A DNA stretch of 64,000 nucleotides from Shinella lacus (GTDB taxonomy: Bacteria > Pseudomonadota > Alphaproteobacteria > Rhizobiales > Rhizobiaceae): positions 1 through 64,000 of the forward strand of contig NZ_WHSB02000018.1 in assembly GCF_010994755.1 (NCBI RefSeq), in the 5' to 3' direction. Position numbers and translations under genes: made by a program. Within the stretch, counting starts at the first letter, position 1; each line of letters opens with the position of its first letter. The notes under the pieces were generated by a model, which saw only the letters and a list, made by a program, of their open reading frames with translations, did no database searches and was not told the DNA's origin. Of this stretch, positions 44,714 to 55,496 are shown piece after piece.

Positions 44714-45148
44714 ATGACCGAAACAACCCTTGGCGCCGGCTCCAATCTGCTCGTGGAACTGACTGCCGATATCGTCGCCGCCTATGTCGGCAACCATGTC
44801 GTGCCGGTTTCCGAGCTGCCGGGCCTGATCGCCGACGTGCATGCTGCGCTCAACAACACGACGCAGCCGGTTGCCGCCGTCGAAGCGCCTGTGGTCGCCG
44901 AAAAGCCGAAGCCGCCGGTGCCGGTGCGCAAGTCCGTGCAGAACGACTACATCATCTGCCTGGAAGACGGCCAGAAGTTCAAGTCGCTGAAGCGCCACCT
45001 GATGACCCACTACGGCATGACCCCGGAAGAATACCGCGAAAAGTGGGACCTGCCGGCCGATTACCCGATGGTCGCCCCGGCCTATGCCGAAGCGCGCTCG
45101 CGCCTCGCCAAGGAAATGGGCCTCGGCCAGCGCCGCAAGGGCAAATAA
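44714..45148 (+). CDS. mucR: Ros/MucR-family zinc-finger transcriptional regulator
   Basis: 144 residues. After a helical N-terminal oligomerisation region ([28 protein letters not shown]) and a proline-rich linker, the prokaryotic zinc finger reads [36 protein letters not shown], with ligands Cys, Asp, His and His (C-x2-D...H-x3-H). MucR is a nucleoid-associated silencer that controls exopolysaccharide synthesis, motility and cell-cycle genes. AGGAG precedes the ATG at 44714. A terminator follows at 45173. Confidence 0.95.
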   Translation: MTETTLGAGSNLLVELTADIVAAYVGNHVVPVSELPGLIADVHAALNNTTQPVAAVEAPVVAEKPKPPVPVRKSVQNDYIICLEDGQKFKSLKRHLMTHYGMTPEEYREKWDLPADYPMVAPAYAEARSRLAKEMGLGQRRKGK

Positions 45149-45172
45149 GCACCGCATTGTCGATGAGATTGC

Positions 45173-45202
45173 AAAGCCGGAGCCGCGAGGCCCCGGCTTT
45201 TT
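45173..45202 (+). terminator. Rho-independent terminator of mucR
   Basis: AAAGCCGG, a loop of twelve bases, CCGGCTTTTT. It lies 24 bases after the mucR stop. Confidence 0.88.
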
Positions 45203-45372
45203 GCGTATTGGAGCCTCGTCGCCCCATCGCGGAGGAATAAATCCCTAGATCGGGGATGTATGTCGCAAATTTATTAAGAAATTCAATGCGTGGTTGTGGC
45301 TGAAGGCTTCATTCATCCCCGCCTGTCCTCTAGGGTGTATGAATAAATTCCTATAAACAGGAGTGGCCAGTC

Positions 45373-45843
45373 ATGCACCAGTTCATCGTTCCCCAGCGGC
45401 GCCCGTCTCCCGAGACGCAATCCTTCCCCGGTCCGGCACCGGAAAACAAGAGTACAGGCGCTGGTCAGGGGGTGCCGCGCGCCCGAAAGGCCCTGCGTGA
45501 GCCGACGGTTCCCGCCGTGCCGCCCGGTATCGCCTGCCGGATCGTGCGCCAACTGGTGCTGGAGATGACCGCCGTTGCCAGCGACCGGCCGCTCTGGCGC
45601 CGCGACAGCCGGCGCTCCACCTGCCATGTGCGCCAGATCGCCATGTATGTCTGCCACGTCGTGCTCAGCCTCTCGCTCTCCGATATCGGCGCCGCCTATG
45701 GCCGCGACCGCACGACGGTCGGCCATGCCTGCAACGTGGTGGAGGATCGCCGCGACGACATGGCCTTCGACGCCTTCGTCTCGGCGATCGAACGCGTCGT
45801 GCTTTCGGTCTTCGGTCCGGCGGGGATCGGCAGCCATGAGTGA
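45373..45843 (+). CDS. DnaA domain-IV-only DNA-binding protein
   Basis: 156 residues. The N-terminal 50 are proline-rich and apparently disordered. Residues about 60-140 carry a DnaA C-terminal DNA-binding domain: VRQIAMYVCHVVLSLSLSDIGAAYGRDRTTVGHACNVVED, corresponding to the RQIAMYL... and DIG..FGGRDHTTVLHA signature of DnaA. The ATPase and DnaB-interaction domains are missing. In the signature, His of RDHTTV is Arg. It could bind DnaA boxes and compete with or titrate initiator, or it could be an unrelated regulator that uses the same fold. An eight-base overlap couples it to the DUF6456 gene. Confidence 0.88.
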   Translation: MHQFIVPQRRPSPETQSFPGPAPENKSTGAGQGVPRARKALREPTVPAVPPGIACRIVRQLVLEMTAVASDRPLWRRDSRRSTCHVRQIAMYVCHVVLSLSLSDIGAAYGRDRTTVGHACNVVEDRRDDMAFDAFVSAIERVVLSVFGPAGIGSHE

Positions 45844-46633
45844 GGGGGCACGGAAGGTTGCCGATGATCTCGCGAGGCTCCTCCGCTTCGTGCTGGCGGC
45901 GGGTGACGTGGCCGTCGCCGACGGCGACGTGCTGGTGGCCGGCGACGGGCGCAGGCAGCCGCTGTCGCCGACCGTGCTGGCGCAAGCGCTGCGGCTCGGC
46001 CTCGTCAGCCGTACCGGCGACAAGCTTACGGCGATGCCAGAGGCGCGCGCCCACTTGAAACGTCGGCTCTGCGATGCGGAGACGCCCTTTGCCGGCCAGC
46101 ACCGCGACATGGAGGCGGTGGTGGTGATGCGCGACGGGGCGCGGGAGAAGGCCTTTGCCAACCGGCTCGAATCGCCGCTCGCGTCTCTCGCACGGCTGAA
46201 GGAGAAGACCGGCGATGCCTACCTGCCGGAAAATGCCATCGCCGCCGGCGAGCGGCTGCACGCCGATTTCACCCGCGGCGGCCTCCAGCCGCGTTTGACC
46301 ATGTCCTGGGAGCCCCGCGTCGCCAGCCGCCAGAAGGGCGAGGCGGGCGCCGGGCGCGAACTGACCGACACGGCGCTCGCCGCCCGCCTGCGCGTCGCCC
46401 GCGCCATCGAGGCGATCGGTCCGGAGCTTTCCGGCGTGGCGCTGGATGTCTGCTGCTTCATGAAGGGGCTGGAGATGGTGGAGCGCGAACGGCAATGGCC
46501 GGCCCGCTCGGCCAAGCTGATGCTGCGGGCTTCGCTGATGGCGCTTGCGCGGCATTATGCGCCTGCGGCACCCGCTGCGCGGCGGGCGCATATGTGGGGG
46601 GCGGAGGGGTATCGGCCGGAGATTTCGGGGTGA
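45836..46633 (+). CDS. DUF6456 domain protein
   Basis: 265 residues. The N-terminal 75 residues resemble a winged-helix layout (LARLLRFVLAAGDVAVADGD, LSPTVLAQALRLGLVSRTGDKLTAMPEARAHLKRRL). The C-terminal domain has ESPLASLARLKEKTGDAYLPENAIAAGERLHADF, then RLTMSWEPRV and ELSGVALDVCCFMKGLEMVERERQWPARSAKLMLRASLMALARHY, which is the DUF6456 core common in Rhizobiales. Function unknown. It is translated from an ATG inside the end of the DnaA-like gene, so the products are probably made together. Confidence 0.85.
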   Translation: MSEGARKVADDLARLLRFVLAAGDVAVADGDVLVAGDGRRQPLSPTVLAQALRLGLVSRTGDKLTAMPEARAHLKRRLCDAETPFAGQHRDMEAVVVMRDGAREKAFANRLESPLASLARLKEKTGDAYLPENAIAAGERLHADFTRGGLQPRLTMSWEPRVASRQKGEAGAGRELTDTALAARLRVARAIEAIGPELSGVALDVCCFMKGLEMVERERQWPARSAKLMLRASLMALARHYAPAAPAARRAHMWGAEGYRPEISG

Positions 46634-46670
46634 GGGTATCTATTGGGGAATGAGACGTTCCAGCAATTCA

Positions 46671-46692
46671 ATCTCCCCCTTGTGGGGGAGAT
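46671..46692. repeat. Solitary RIME-like hairpin between convergent genes
   Basis: ATCTCCCCC, TTGT, GGGGGAGAT: a perfect 9-bp palindrome that equals the inner hairpin of the RIME-like elements elsewhere in the window. It sits between the converging DUF6456 and sufE genes and may act as a bidirectional terminator. Confidence 0.75.
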
Positions 46693-46731
46693 CAGTGGGA
46701 GTTTGCCGCGCCGTTTCGAAGATGACGGCCG

Positions 46732-47151
46732 TTAAGCCGCCACCCGCACCGCCGCCTCTTCGCGGATGCGCTTCACCATCGAGCGCAGCCCATTCGCCCG
46801 CTGCGACGACAGGTGCTCCACCAGCCCGATCTCGTTGAACGTATCGATCGCATCCAGCGCCGCGATCTCCGAGGCGTGTTTGCCGGAATAGATGGCGAGC
46901 ACGATGGCGACGAGGCCGCGCACGATATGGGCGTCCGAATCGCCCTCGAAGGTCATCACCGGATCGGCGCCGTCGTCCGTATGGCTGACGAGCCAGACCT
47001 GGCTGGCGCAGCCCTGCACCTTGTTGACGGCCGTGCGCTTCTCCTCCGCAAGGTCCGGCAGCGCCTTGCCGAGTTCGATGACATAGCGGTAGCGGTCCTC
47101 CCATTCCTCAAGGTAGGCGAAGTCGTCGATGATCTGTTGAAGCGTGGCCAT
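46732..47151 (-). CDS. sufE: Cysteine desulfuration protein SufE
   Basis: 139 residues. The start MATLQQIIDDFAYLEEWEDRYRYVIELGKALP and the sulfur-accepting Cys in VQGCASQVWLV are diagnostic. SufE takes persulfide sulfur from SufS for Fe-S cluster assembly. I chose the ATG at 47151, the usual family start; upstream in-frame ATGs at 47181 and 47241 would add atypical N-terminal residues. The rest of the suf operon is not in the window, as is usual in rhizobia. Confidence 0.95.
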   Translation of the reverse strand: MATLQQIIDDFAYLEEWEDRYRYVIELGKALPDLAEEKRTAVNKVQGCASQVWLVSHTDDGADPVMTFEGDSDAHIVRGLVAIVLAIYSGKHASEIAALDAIDTFNEIGLVEHLSSQRANGLRSMVKRIREEAAVRVAA

Positions 47152-47305
47152 GTCGGTTCCGTTCGCGGCTTTGGCTTTCATATAGGGGAGGTGGCTGCTA
47201 ATTTGAACCGGAATCGATCCGCACAAAAAGAAACGCCGCATGGAACGGGTCCATACGGCGGTTGCAGGGGCAACGAGTCAGGCAGGCAGAAACGTAAAAG
47301 GCGCG

Positions 47306-47731
47306 TCAGCTCTTGTGGTCGGGGCGGCGCGTCGGGATGGCGATGGTGCCGGTGATCACCTCGTCGTCGGCGTCGATGGCGGCGACATCCGGCAGCGGCT
47401 GGTCGAGTGCTTCCTTGGCGACCGGATCGGCCTTGGCGGTCGCGGTGCCCTCTTCGGCAAACTGGGTATCGAGGAACTGGTAGGCGATGCGGGCGCCTTC
47501 GCGGGCCCGGTGGCCGAGGGCGACGAAGGTTTCAGCACCCTTCTCGCAGACGTCCGGCTTTTCCAGGCACATGGCGGTGACATAGTGCAGCGCCTCGCTT
47601 GCGGCATTGAAGGTATCGCCGATCTCGACGCTCGGACCCTTCTCCAGCTTCGCGGAGGATTCCGCGTCGATGAAGGGGAGCAGGACGAGAACCATGGAGA
47701 ACCAGAACGTTCCCTTGATCAGAAACCACAT
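47306..47731 (-). CDS. DUF5330 family protein
   Basis: 141 residues. An N-terminal hydrophobic segment (MWFLIKGTFWFSMVLVLLPFID) anchors or exports the protein. The middle carries VEIGDTFNAASEALHYVTAMCLEKPDVCEKGAETFVALGHRAREGARIAYQFLD, the conserved DUF5330 core with two cysteines, and the C-terminus ends in a proline/arginine-containing tail (ITGTIAIPTRRPDHKS). Widespread in Rhizobiales, unknown function. Confidence 0.85.
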   Translation of the reverse strand: MWFLIKGTFWFSMVLVLLPFIDAESSAKLEKGPSVEIGDTFNAASEALHYVTAMCLEKPDVCEKGAETFVALGHRAREGARIAYQFLDTQFAEEGTATAKADPVAKEALDQPLPDVAAIDADDEVITGTIAIPTRRPDHKS

Positions 47732-48161
47732 CGCTTGCCATCCTTGTTATAGGGCCTCGGCTCTTTGCGGCCTTCGGCTTTCGTGTTGGTCCTTGGCGAA
47801 CCGTTGATGCGAGAATAGGGGCCGGAAGGAAATTCCCCTTTTCAGGAATCACTCAGGTTTTGCCCAGATTTAAGTAAAATGCGACCTATCGGCAGCTTTA
47901 CCGGCATTTGAGGCAGATTTTAGCGATTGCCGTTAAGGATGATGGCGGAGAGTACTGGCGGTGCGCCCCGGAATGCCGGGAAGGGGCGTTCCGCGATCTT
48001 GCCCCAGAGGTTAATACGAACAGAAAAATGCCGCAAAATGAGGCGCTTACGCCCCGTTAACCACGCCGGACGAATGGCCGGTGGATTGCCCCGAAATGGG
48101 ACTTTTCGGGCTTTTCGGACCCTTTCAGGCCCCTGTCGTTTATTCTTTCCTTAAGTCGCCG
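47732..48161. other. Non-coding region between divergent DUF5330 and kinase genes
   Basis: About 430 bases without a supported gene. It must hold both promoters. GTTAAC occurs at 48056-48061, a CtrA half-site, with no good partner at the right spacing. Inverted bits such as CCCCGGAATGCCGGGAAGGG near 47971 are weak. The exact transcription starts are not evident. Confidence 0.4.
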
Positions 48162-49743
<1,582 letters not shown>

Positions 49744-49772
<29 letters not shown>

Positions 49773-50460
49773 GCGGCGGCCGCAAGGCCAGGCCCGCAAG
49801 GGCCGATCCGGCACCCGCGCCGAGCCGCAGCGCAGGCCCAATATCGTCATCACCGGGCTCGCAGCACTCGGCGGCCTTGCCGCGCGCCATCCCAGCACCG
49901 TGGGCGGCACCTGCGCCTTCCTCGTGGTCTTCTCCTTCGTGGCGGCCAATGCGCTGTGGTATCAGCCGGGTGGCCATCCGGCACCTTTCCTGAAGATGCG
50001 CTCCGCCGACAATTCGCTGGGCTTCACCGCCACCAAGCCGGAACCACACGACGTGACGACCTTCGTCATCGAGCGCGAGGGCGAAGAGCAGGACCTGCCG
50101 GAGGTCACCGACGTGACGCCCGCCGAGCGGCCGTTCGACGAGGTGGCGAAGGTCATCGAGAACAAGCCCGTGCGCACGCAGGCCGAGGAAGAGGTCGACC
50201 CGGTCGCCGCCGCGATCATGGAGGCGGAAGCCGATCCGGGCGTCACCTCCGCGGTGGCAAAGCCGGTGCCGAGCGAACTGGTGATGAAGATCCAGAAGGG
50301 TCTCAGCAACATCGCCTATACGGATATCGCCGTGGACGGGCTGATCGGCGAGAAGACGCGCACGGCCATCCGCCACTTCGAGAAGCATTACCGACTGCCA
50401 GTGACCGGCGAGCCTAACGAGCAGGTGCTCGCCAAGCTGAAAGACATCGGCGCGCTCTGA
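49744..50460 (+). CDS. Membrane-anchored peptidoglycan-binding domain protein
   Basis: 238 residues. A basic N-terminal cytoplasmic segment rich in Arg and Gln is followed by a membrane helix (residues about 58-75, TCAFLVVFSFVAANALWY), a Glu/Val/Pro-rich linker, and a C-terminal PG_binding_1 domain, LVMKIQKGLSNIAYTDIAVDGLIGEKTRTAIRHFEKHYRLPVTGEPNEQVLAKLKDIGAL. The topology puts the binding domain in the periplasm. The start lies inside the end of the kinase gene (29-base overlap), so both are translated from one message; a link between a cell-cycle-type kinase and the wall is suggestive only. Confidence 0.87.
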
Positions 50461-50586
50461 GCTTTCTTGTTTTTCGCAATGCGGGAATGCGACCAAAGTC
50501 GTACGCCTACGACAGGCTTTCCCGTAAAGCATCTATTAACCATGTCTGCCGGATGATCCTTCGATAATCTGGAGGATCGTCGAGCC

Positions 50587-52038
50587 ATGTCCAACGCTGC
50601 CCTGCGTGAGACTGCGCATAACCTGGAAGAGGACATGCCGGAGCCGCAGGCGGATGCCAAAGTGCTGCGGCGCGTCGTGGGGGCGCTCGCCGCCGAGGCG
50701 TCGGACCTCGGCCTGCACCTCGTCGATATTGCCGGCTCCATTCAGGACACGGCTACGCAATCGCGCGAGCACGCGACGCTCTTCACGCGGCTGACACAAT
50801 CGGCAACGGCGATCGCCAGCGCCAATGGCGGCATCGCCCGCGCGCTGGGCGAGACGGACCAGTTGGCCGCCAGCGCCCGAAAGGTGCTGGGCGAGCAGGC
50901 GGTGCAGCTTGACGGCTCGATTGCCGCCATCGACCATATGGTGACGGCCTCCAACGAGATCGGCACGGAGATTTCCGCCTTTGCCGTGGCGCTCGCCGAT
51001 GTCGGGCGGCTGGCGGATGCGATCGGCACGATTGCGCGGCAGACCAACCTTTTGGCGCTCAATGCGGCCATCGAGGCGGCGCGGGCGGGCGATGCCGGCA
51101 AGGGTTTTGCCGTGGTGGCGGCGGAGGTGCGGGCGCTGTCGCTCGAAACATCGAATACGACCGCCTCCATCCAGAAGACATTGCAGGAACTGCGCGCGCG
51201 CATCGACCGGCTGGAAGCGGCCGGCGAGGGCGCGCGTGTTTCCGCCGAGGGCGTCAAGGCGACGGCCTCCGACGTGCAGGGCTCGTTTGCCGGCGTGGAA
51301 GAGGTGATGTCGAAGATCCTCGACAGCGCCTCCTCGCTTGCGGCGACGACCGGCGCGGTGGACAAGGAATGCAGTGAGTTCGCCCGGTCGATCGGCGCGG
51401 CGTCGGCGGAGATCATCCGCTCGAACGCCGTACTGCAGGGCGCCTCCGGCAAGGTCGGCGAGGTGGTGACGATCTCCGAGCGCATCATCCAGGCGACGGC
51501 GAGTGCCGGCATCGAGACGCCGGACAGTCCCTATATCAACCTCGTGCAGACGCTTGCCGACGAGGTCTCCGCACGCTTTTCCGCGGCCGTGCTGAGCGGC
51601 GAGATCGGCATGGAGGCGCTGTTCGACCGGCAGTACAGGCCGATTGCCGGCAGCGACCCGGTGCAGATGATGACGCGCTTTACCGATTTCACCGATCGCG
51701 TGCTGCCGGCCATCCAGGAACCCGCGGTGGCGACGGACGAGCGCATCGCCTTCTGCGCGGCGATCGACGACCAGGGCTACCTGCCGACGCACAACCGAAA
51801 ATTCTCCGAGCCGCAGCGCCCGGGCGATCCCGCCTGGAACACCGCCAACTGCCGAAACCGCCGCATCTTCAACGACCGCGTCGGCCTCGCCGCCGGCCGC
51901 AACAAGGAACCTTTCCTCGTCCAGACCTACCGCCGCGACATGGGCGGCGGACAATTCGTGCTGATGAAGGACATTTCCGCGCCCATCACGGTCAATGGGC
52001 GGCACTGGGGCGGGTTGCGGTTGGCGATCCGGGTTTAG
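50587..52038 (+). CDS. Soluble methyl-accepting chemotaxis-type receptor with C-terminal sensor
   Basis: 483 residues and no membrane helix. Residues about 20-310 are coiled-coil with the MCP hairpin tip [37 protein letters not shown] near residue 150, so the signalling module is N-terminal. The C-terminal 170 residues form a separate domain with [66 protein letters not shown] and [39 protein letters not shown], a Cache-like ligand sensor used in a cytosolic setting. It should signal through CheA/CheW. Ligand unknown. The ribosome site is weak; GGAGGATCGTCGAGCC precedes the ATG. Confidence 0.88.
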   Translation: MSNAALRETAHNLEEDMPEPQADAKVLRRVVGALAAEASDLGLHLVDIAGSIQDTATQSREHATLFTRLTQSATAIASANGGIARALGETDQLAASARKVLGEQAVQLDGSIAAIDHMVTASNEIGTEISAFAVALADVGRLADAIGTIARQTNLLALNAAIEAARAGDAGKGFAVVAAEVRALSLETSNTTASIQKTLQELRARIDRLEAAGEGARVSAEGVKATASDVQGSFAGVEEVMSKILDSASSLAATTGAVDKECSEFARSIGAASAEIIRSNAVLQGASGKVGEVVTISERIIQATASAGIETPDSPYINLVQTLADEVSARFSAAVLSGEIGMEALFDRQYRPIAGSDPVQMMTRFTDFTDRVLPAIQEPAVATDERIAFCAAIDDQGYLPTHNRKFSEPQRPGDPAWNTANCRNRRIFNDRVGLAAGRNKEPFLVQTYRRDMGGGQFVLMKDISAPITVNGRHWGGLRLAIRV

Positions 52039-52082
52039 ATCTCGCGATTGCCCCGCGGCTTCGCGCCGTGTAAGCCGCCACC

Positions 52083-52454
52083 ATGCGTCTTCGCTCCGAC
52101 ATCTTCGTTTCCGCCCTGATGCGCCGCGTCTTTGCCCGTGGTGATTTTGCGGCTGTCGAGGTGAAGGGGGCGGAGGAGGCGGGCGCTGTGTTCGTGCGGC
52201 AGATGTTTCGCGACGGGCGGGAAAGCCTGCATGCGCCGGCGCCGCAGAGTTTCTTCGAGGCGGACGAGACGGGAATGCGGCTGTTCGAGACGCGGCTGGC
52301 GGGGGTCGAGGCGCAGGTCGTGGCCAAGGCGATTGCGCGGGAGCGGCGTTTCGATGGCGATCTTTGGGTGATTTCGATCGAGACGGACACGCTTGGCGAC
52401 CTGATCGATTTTGCGGCGGCCGTGCCGAAGGATGACGGGTTCTTCCGGCGTTAA
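52083..52454 (+). CDS. DUF1491 family protein
   Basis: 123 residues. [45 protein letters not shown] and [32 protein letters not shown] match the DUF1491 family, small cytoplasmic proteins conserved across alphaproteobacteria and of unknown function. No recognisable ribosome site before the ATG. It lies 44 bases after the receptor gene on the same strand. Confidence 0.88.
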   Translation: MRLRSDIFVSALMRRVFARGDFAAVEVKGAEEAGAVFVRQMFRDGRESLHAPAPQSFFEADETGMRLFETRLAGVEAQVVAKAIARERRFDGDLWVISIETDTLGDLIDFAAAVPKDDGFFRR

Positions 52455-52555
52455 CCCTGTGGCCATGGGACGCGCGCAATTGCCCTGTTTTAAACGGATT
52501 TTTCGCCGAAGAGGCGCTAGGACGAGACCACGTCAATGATGGACGCCTGATTGCC

Positions 52556-54202
52556 ATGAGCAAATACGACATTCTGGTCGACATGACGTCGGCGCTCACC
52601 GCCCGCGAGGCCAACAGCCAGTGGATCGTTGCGCCCGGCGTTTCGATTTCCACGACTGCCACGGCAGTCGATGCCGGCGGGGCCTTTGCCGGGCGCACGC
52701 TGGTGGTCGATGGCACGGTGAATTCTTCTGCGGGCAATGCGGTGGTGTTTGGTGCGGCCGCGCTTGGCGCCAATGCCGGCACCGTGGCGATCAAGGCGGA
52801 TGGGGTGATCTCGGCGGCACTCGTCGGGCTGAGTGCGGCCGGCGGCGGGTTCGTGTTTTCCAACCAGGGCACGCTTTCGGGCGGCACGGCGGCGGGCGTT
52901 TTCAGCGGGGCGGGGCTCAACCTCACCAATCGCGGCTCGGTGCTGTCGTCCGGTGGCACGGGTATCAAGGCGACCGGCAGCGATGCGCTCGTCACCAACC
53001 ATGGCACGGTGAAGAGTGCGGGCGATGCGGTGACCGTGTCGGGCACCAAGGCGATCATCACCAATTACGGTTTCATCCAGTCGACGGCGGATGACGGGAT
53101 CAGGAGCATTAGCGCGACGGCGATCGTCACCAACAGCGGCACCATCGATGCCAGGCTCGACGCGGTGACCGTGACGGGCGCCGGCGGGGTCGTGACCAAC
53201 AACGGCAAGATCGTCTCGCGCGCCGACGAGGGCGTGGTGATCACCGGTTCGGGCGCTGTGATGGCGAACAACGGTACGATCTCGGCCGTCAAGGATGGCG
53301 TGCGGCTCGATGGCGCGAAGGTCAATTTCGCCAATCACAAAGCGATCACTTCGACCTCGGGCGACGCCATCGATGTCGGCGGCGCCTATGCGCAGGTGAT
53401 GAACAACGGCACGCTGAAGGGTGCCTCGGGCATCCATATCGATGGTGCCGGTGCGACGCTGACGAACAATGGCTCGGTGACGGCGACCACCGGGATTGCG
53501 GTCGCACTTCTCGGCAAGGGCACGAACAGTTTCGGCAACAACGGCACGCTGAAGGCGGGCGACCTGGCGCTGAAGGGCGGTAACGGCGTCGAGGTCGTCA
53601 TCAACAACGGCACGATCCGCGGCGATGTCGATCTCGGCGCGGGCAACGACACGTTTGATACGCGTGGCGGCAAGGTTTTTGGCACGGTTGCGGGCGGCAA
53701 GGGCAACGACACCTATCTCGTAGCCGATGCCAAGCTGAAGCTCGTCGAGAAGGTGGGCGGCGGCACGGACACGGTGCAGTCCACCGTGAGCTATACGCTG
53801 GGCGCCAATCTCGAAAAGCTCATCCTGCTCGGCACGGCGGGCATCAGCGGCACGGGCAACGCTCTATCGAACGTCATCATCGGCAACAGCGGCGGCAACA
53901 CGCTCTCCGGCGGGGCCGGCAACGATATTCTCGACGGCGGCAAGGGCAATGACGCGCTGACCGGCGGGTCCGGGGCGGATGTCTTCATCTTCTCCAAGGG
54001 CCGCGACACGGTGACGGATTTCAAGCCGGGCACCGACCGCGTCGATCTCTCGCATGTCGCCGCCATCACCGGCTTTTCCGACCTGATGAAGAGCCATGCC
54101 GTGCAGAGCGGCGACGACGTTACGATCCGCGCGGGCAGTGACGTGCTGGTGCTGAAACATGTCGATCTGTCGGATCTCCACAAGGGCGATTTCCTGTTCT
54201 GA
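52556..54202 (+). CDS. RTX-type secreted protein with beta-helix repeats
   Basis: 548 residues without a Sec signal. Residues about 60-390 consist of some fifteen imperfect repeats of about 20-22 residues built on the pattern V-T-N-x-G-T-I-x-S...G-x-D-A/G-V-x-(V/I)-x-G (for example [37 protein letters not shown] and [18 protein letters not shown]), as expected for a right-handed beta-helix. After a linker with [17 protein letters not shown] there are RTX calcium nonapeptides ([28 protein letters not shown]) and a C-terminal segment of the type recognised by type I secretion ([24 protein letters not shown]). Probably exported to the cell surface or medium; no transporter genes are adjacent. 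Confidence 0.88.
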   Translation: MSKYDILVDMTSALTAREANSQWIVAPGVSISTTATAVDAGGAFAGRTLVVDGTVNSSAGNAVVFGAAALGANAGTVAIKADGVISAALVGLSAAGGGFVFSNQGTLSGGTAAGVFSGAGLNLTNRGSVLSSGGTGIKATGSDALVTNHGTVKSAGDAVTVSGTKAIITNYGFIQSTADDGIRSISATAIVTNSGTIDARLDAVTVTGAGGVVTNNGKIVSRADEGVVITGSGAVMANNGTISAVKDGVRLDGAKVNFANHKAITSTSGDAIDVGGAYAQVMNNGTLKGASGIHIDGAGATLTNNGSVTATTGIAVALLGKGTNSFGNNGTLKAGDLALKGGNGVEVVINNGTIRGDVDLGAGNDTFDTRGGKVFGTVAGGKGNDTYLVADAKLKLVEKVGGGTDTVQSTVSYTLGANLEKLILLGTAGISGTGNALSNVIIGNSGGNTLSGGAGNDILDGGKGNDALTGGSGADVFIFSKGRDTVTDFKPGTDRVDLSHVAAITGFSDLMKSHAVQSGDDVTIRAGSDVLVLKHVDLSDLHKGDFLF

Positions 54203-54207
54203 GATCC

Positions 54208-54223
54208 TGTTCCCGCGGGAACA
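54208..54223. promoter_or_regulatory. Perfect 16-bp palindrome after the RTX gene
   Basis: TGTTCCCGCGGGAACA is a perfect palindrome six bases after the RTX stop and 79 bases before the small membrane peptide gene. It has no T-run, so it may be an operator for the downstream peptide as well as a terminator stem. Confidence 0.5.
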
Positions 54224-54301
54224 TCGCGCGCGGCTCCATCATGGGAAAAGGGAGACACACAGGCAGCGGCCTGTGCCGAACCCCCTCAGGAGGAACGCCC
54301 C

Positions 54302-54433
54302 ATGTTTATCGTGCTGCCTGCCCTTGCACTGCTGATTTCGGGAATGTTCGTCGCGACCACGCTGGCCGCCCTCTCCGCCGAGCGCAACGAAAGTGCTGCG
54401 GTCCGCGTGCCGGCCAAGCGCCGGGTATTTTAA
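54302..54433 (+). CDS. 43-residue single-pass membrane peptide
   Basis: A short ORF with an excellent ribosome site (AGGAGGA eight bases before the ATG). The peptide begins MFIVLPALALLISGMFVATT and continues LAALSAERNESAAVRVPAKRRVF: one hydrophobic helix of about 22 residues and a positively charged C-terminal tail, which would lie in the cytoplasm. No family recognised. It ends eight bases before the stop of the convergent DUF2336 gene. Confidence 0.7.
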   Translation: MFIVLPALALLISGMFVATTLAALSAERNESAAVRVPAKRRVF

Positions 54434-54441
54434 TCTATTGA

Positions 54442-55419
54442 TCAGCCGGCGGCGCGCTGCCGACCGGTTTCGGAGGACCTGTCATGGTGATCCTGCCCGT
54501 TCGACTGCGCGTCGTCAACGTTGGCCGCCTTCGGCACGCCATCGCCATTCGTATAGCTGTCCGCCCGCTGCCAGCTCTCGACCCTGAGGGTCGCCTCGGC
54601 CGGATCTAGCGCCCAGAGCATCAGTTCGGCGCTGCCGCTCGCCAGGTGCGGGTAAATGCATGTGAGCACGAAAACGGTATCCGCGCTGGGCATGTCCAGC
54701 GCCACCAGCGTTTCGGCAAGCTGCCGCCCGGAGACATCGAGAAGGATGCGCTCGGAGAGCCACTGGCTGGAGCCGAGCGCGTCGGCGAGCGTCACGGCCA
54801 GCATGCCGACTTCGCCGGCGCGGGCAAAACGCACGAGAAGCGCCTGGTGCACCTCGCTTGCCGGCTCAAGCCTGGCGGGCGCCTCGACCGCGGGCGTCGC
54901 GGCGCGCACGAGGGCGCGCAACTCTTCCCGGATCCGCTCTTCCCGGCCCAGCCTTGCGGCCTCTTCCAGCGAAGCCTCGCGGTCTTCGCCGGTACGGCGG
55001 CTGGCATGGTCCTGGTGGCTTCCGACCAGCGCCTCGATCATGACGGGCGAAAGATTGTCGCGCCGGCCGATGGCGCGGGCATGTTCCGGGCCCGTCGCGC
55101 GCAGGATGCGCATCAGCGTGACGTCGGGAATGGCTTTTGCGCCCATGAGGAAGATCGCTGCCACGCCGATCGGCTGCGACGCGATGAAGAGGGCGGTCTC
55201 GTCGGGGATCTGCGGGCAGCGCGAAAGGGCGGCGACGGCCTGGCGGCGCGCCTCCTCCGTGGAAGCATTATAGAGCGGCTCGAACAGCTCGCCGAACTGG
55301 TGCAGATCGGAGCGCGACGGAAAACGCAGGCTCTCGAAGCTGGAAACCGTGGCCATCAGAACGATGTCCTTCGGCCGCCCTGCCTGCGGTCTCTCCAGTT
55401 CGCGAAACCTGTCCGCCAC
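54442..55419 (-). CDS. DUF2336 domain protein
   Basis: 325 residues from a GTG at 55419 with AGGT upstream (a longer frame to 55467 has no ribosome site). All-helical HEAT-like pattern: FGELFEPLYNASTEEARRQAVAALSRCPQIPDETALFIASQP, ILRATGPEHARAIGRRDNLSPVMIEALV and FARAGEVGMLAVTLADALGSSQWLSERILLDVSGRQLAETLVAL. This is the DUF2336 family of alphaproteobacteria, function unknown, sometimes linked to the cell cycle. A CtrA-like site lies 78 bases upstream of its start. Confidence 0.85.
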   Translation of the reverse strand: MADRFRELERPQAGRPKDIVLMATVSSFESLRFPSRSDLHQFGELFEPLYNASTEEARRQAVAALSRCPQIPDETALFIASQPIGVAAIFLMGAKAIPDVTLMRILRATGPEHARAIGRRDNLSPVMIEALVGSHQDHASRRTGEDREASLEEAARLGREERIREELRALVRAATPAVEAPARLEPASEVHQALLVRFARAGEVGMLAVTLADALGSSQWLSERILLDVSGRQLAETLVALDMPSADTVFVLTCIYPHLASGSAELMLWALDPAEATLRVESWQRADSYTNGDGVPKAANVDDAQSNGQDHHDRSSETGRQRAAG

Positions 55420-55496
55420 AAAACACCTGCTAAAGTCCCCGGAACGGCAGCCCCTTGCCGTCTCCACAATCGTTCATGAAAAGTAGAGGAAAAGCG

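Noticed and set aside
48042-48063. GTTAAC before the histidine kinase as a CtrA site
   Set aside because: The nearest TTA-like half lies at six instead of seven bases and matches poorly.
50533-50552. TTAAC in the leader of the chemoreceptor gene as a CtrA site
   Set aside because: The partner half-site TAAA matches only two of the four consensus positions; too weak to call.
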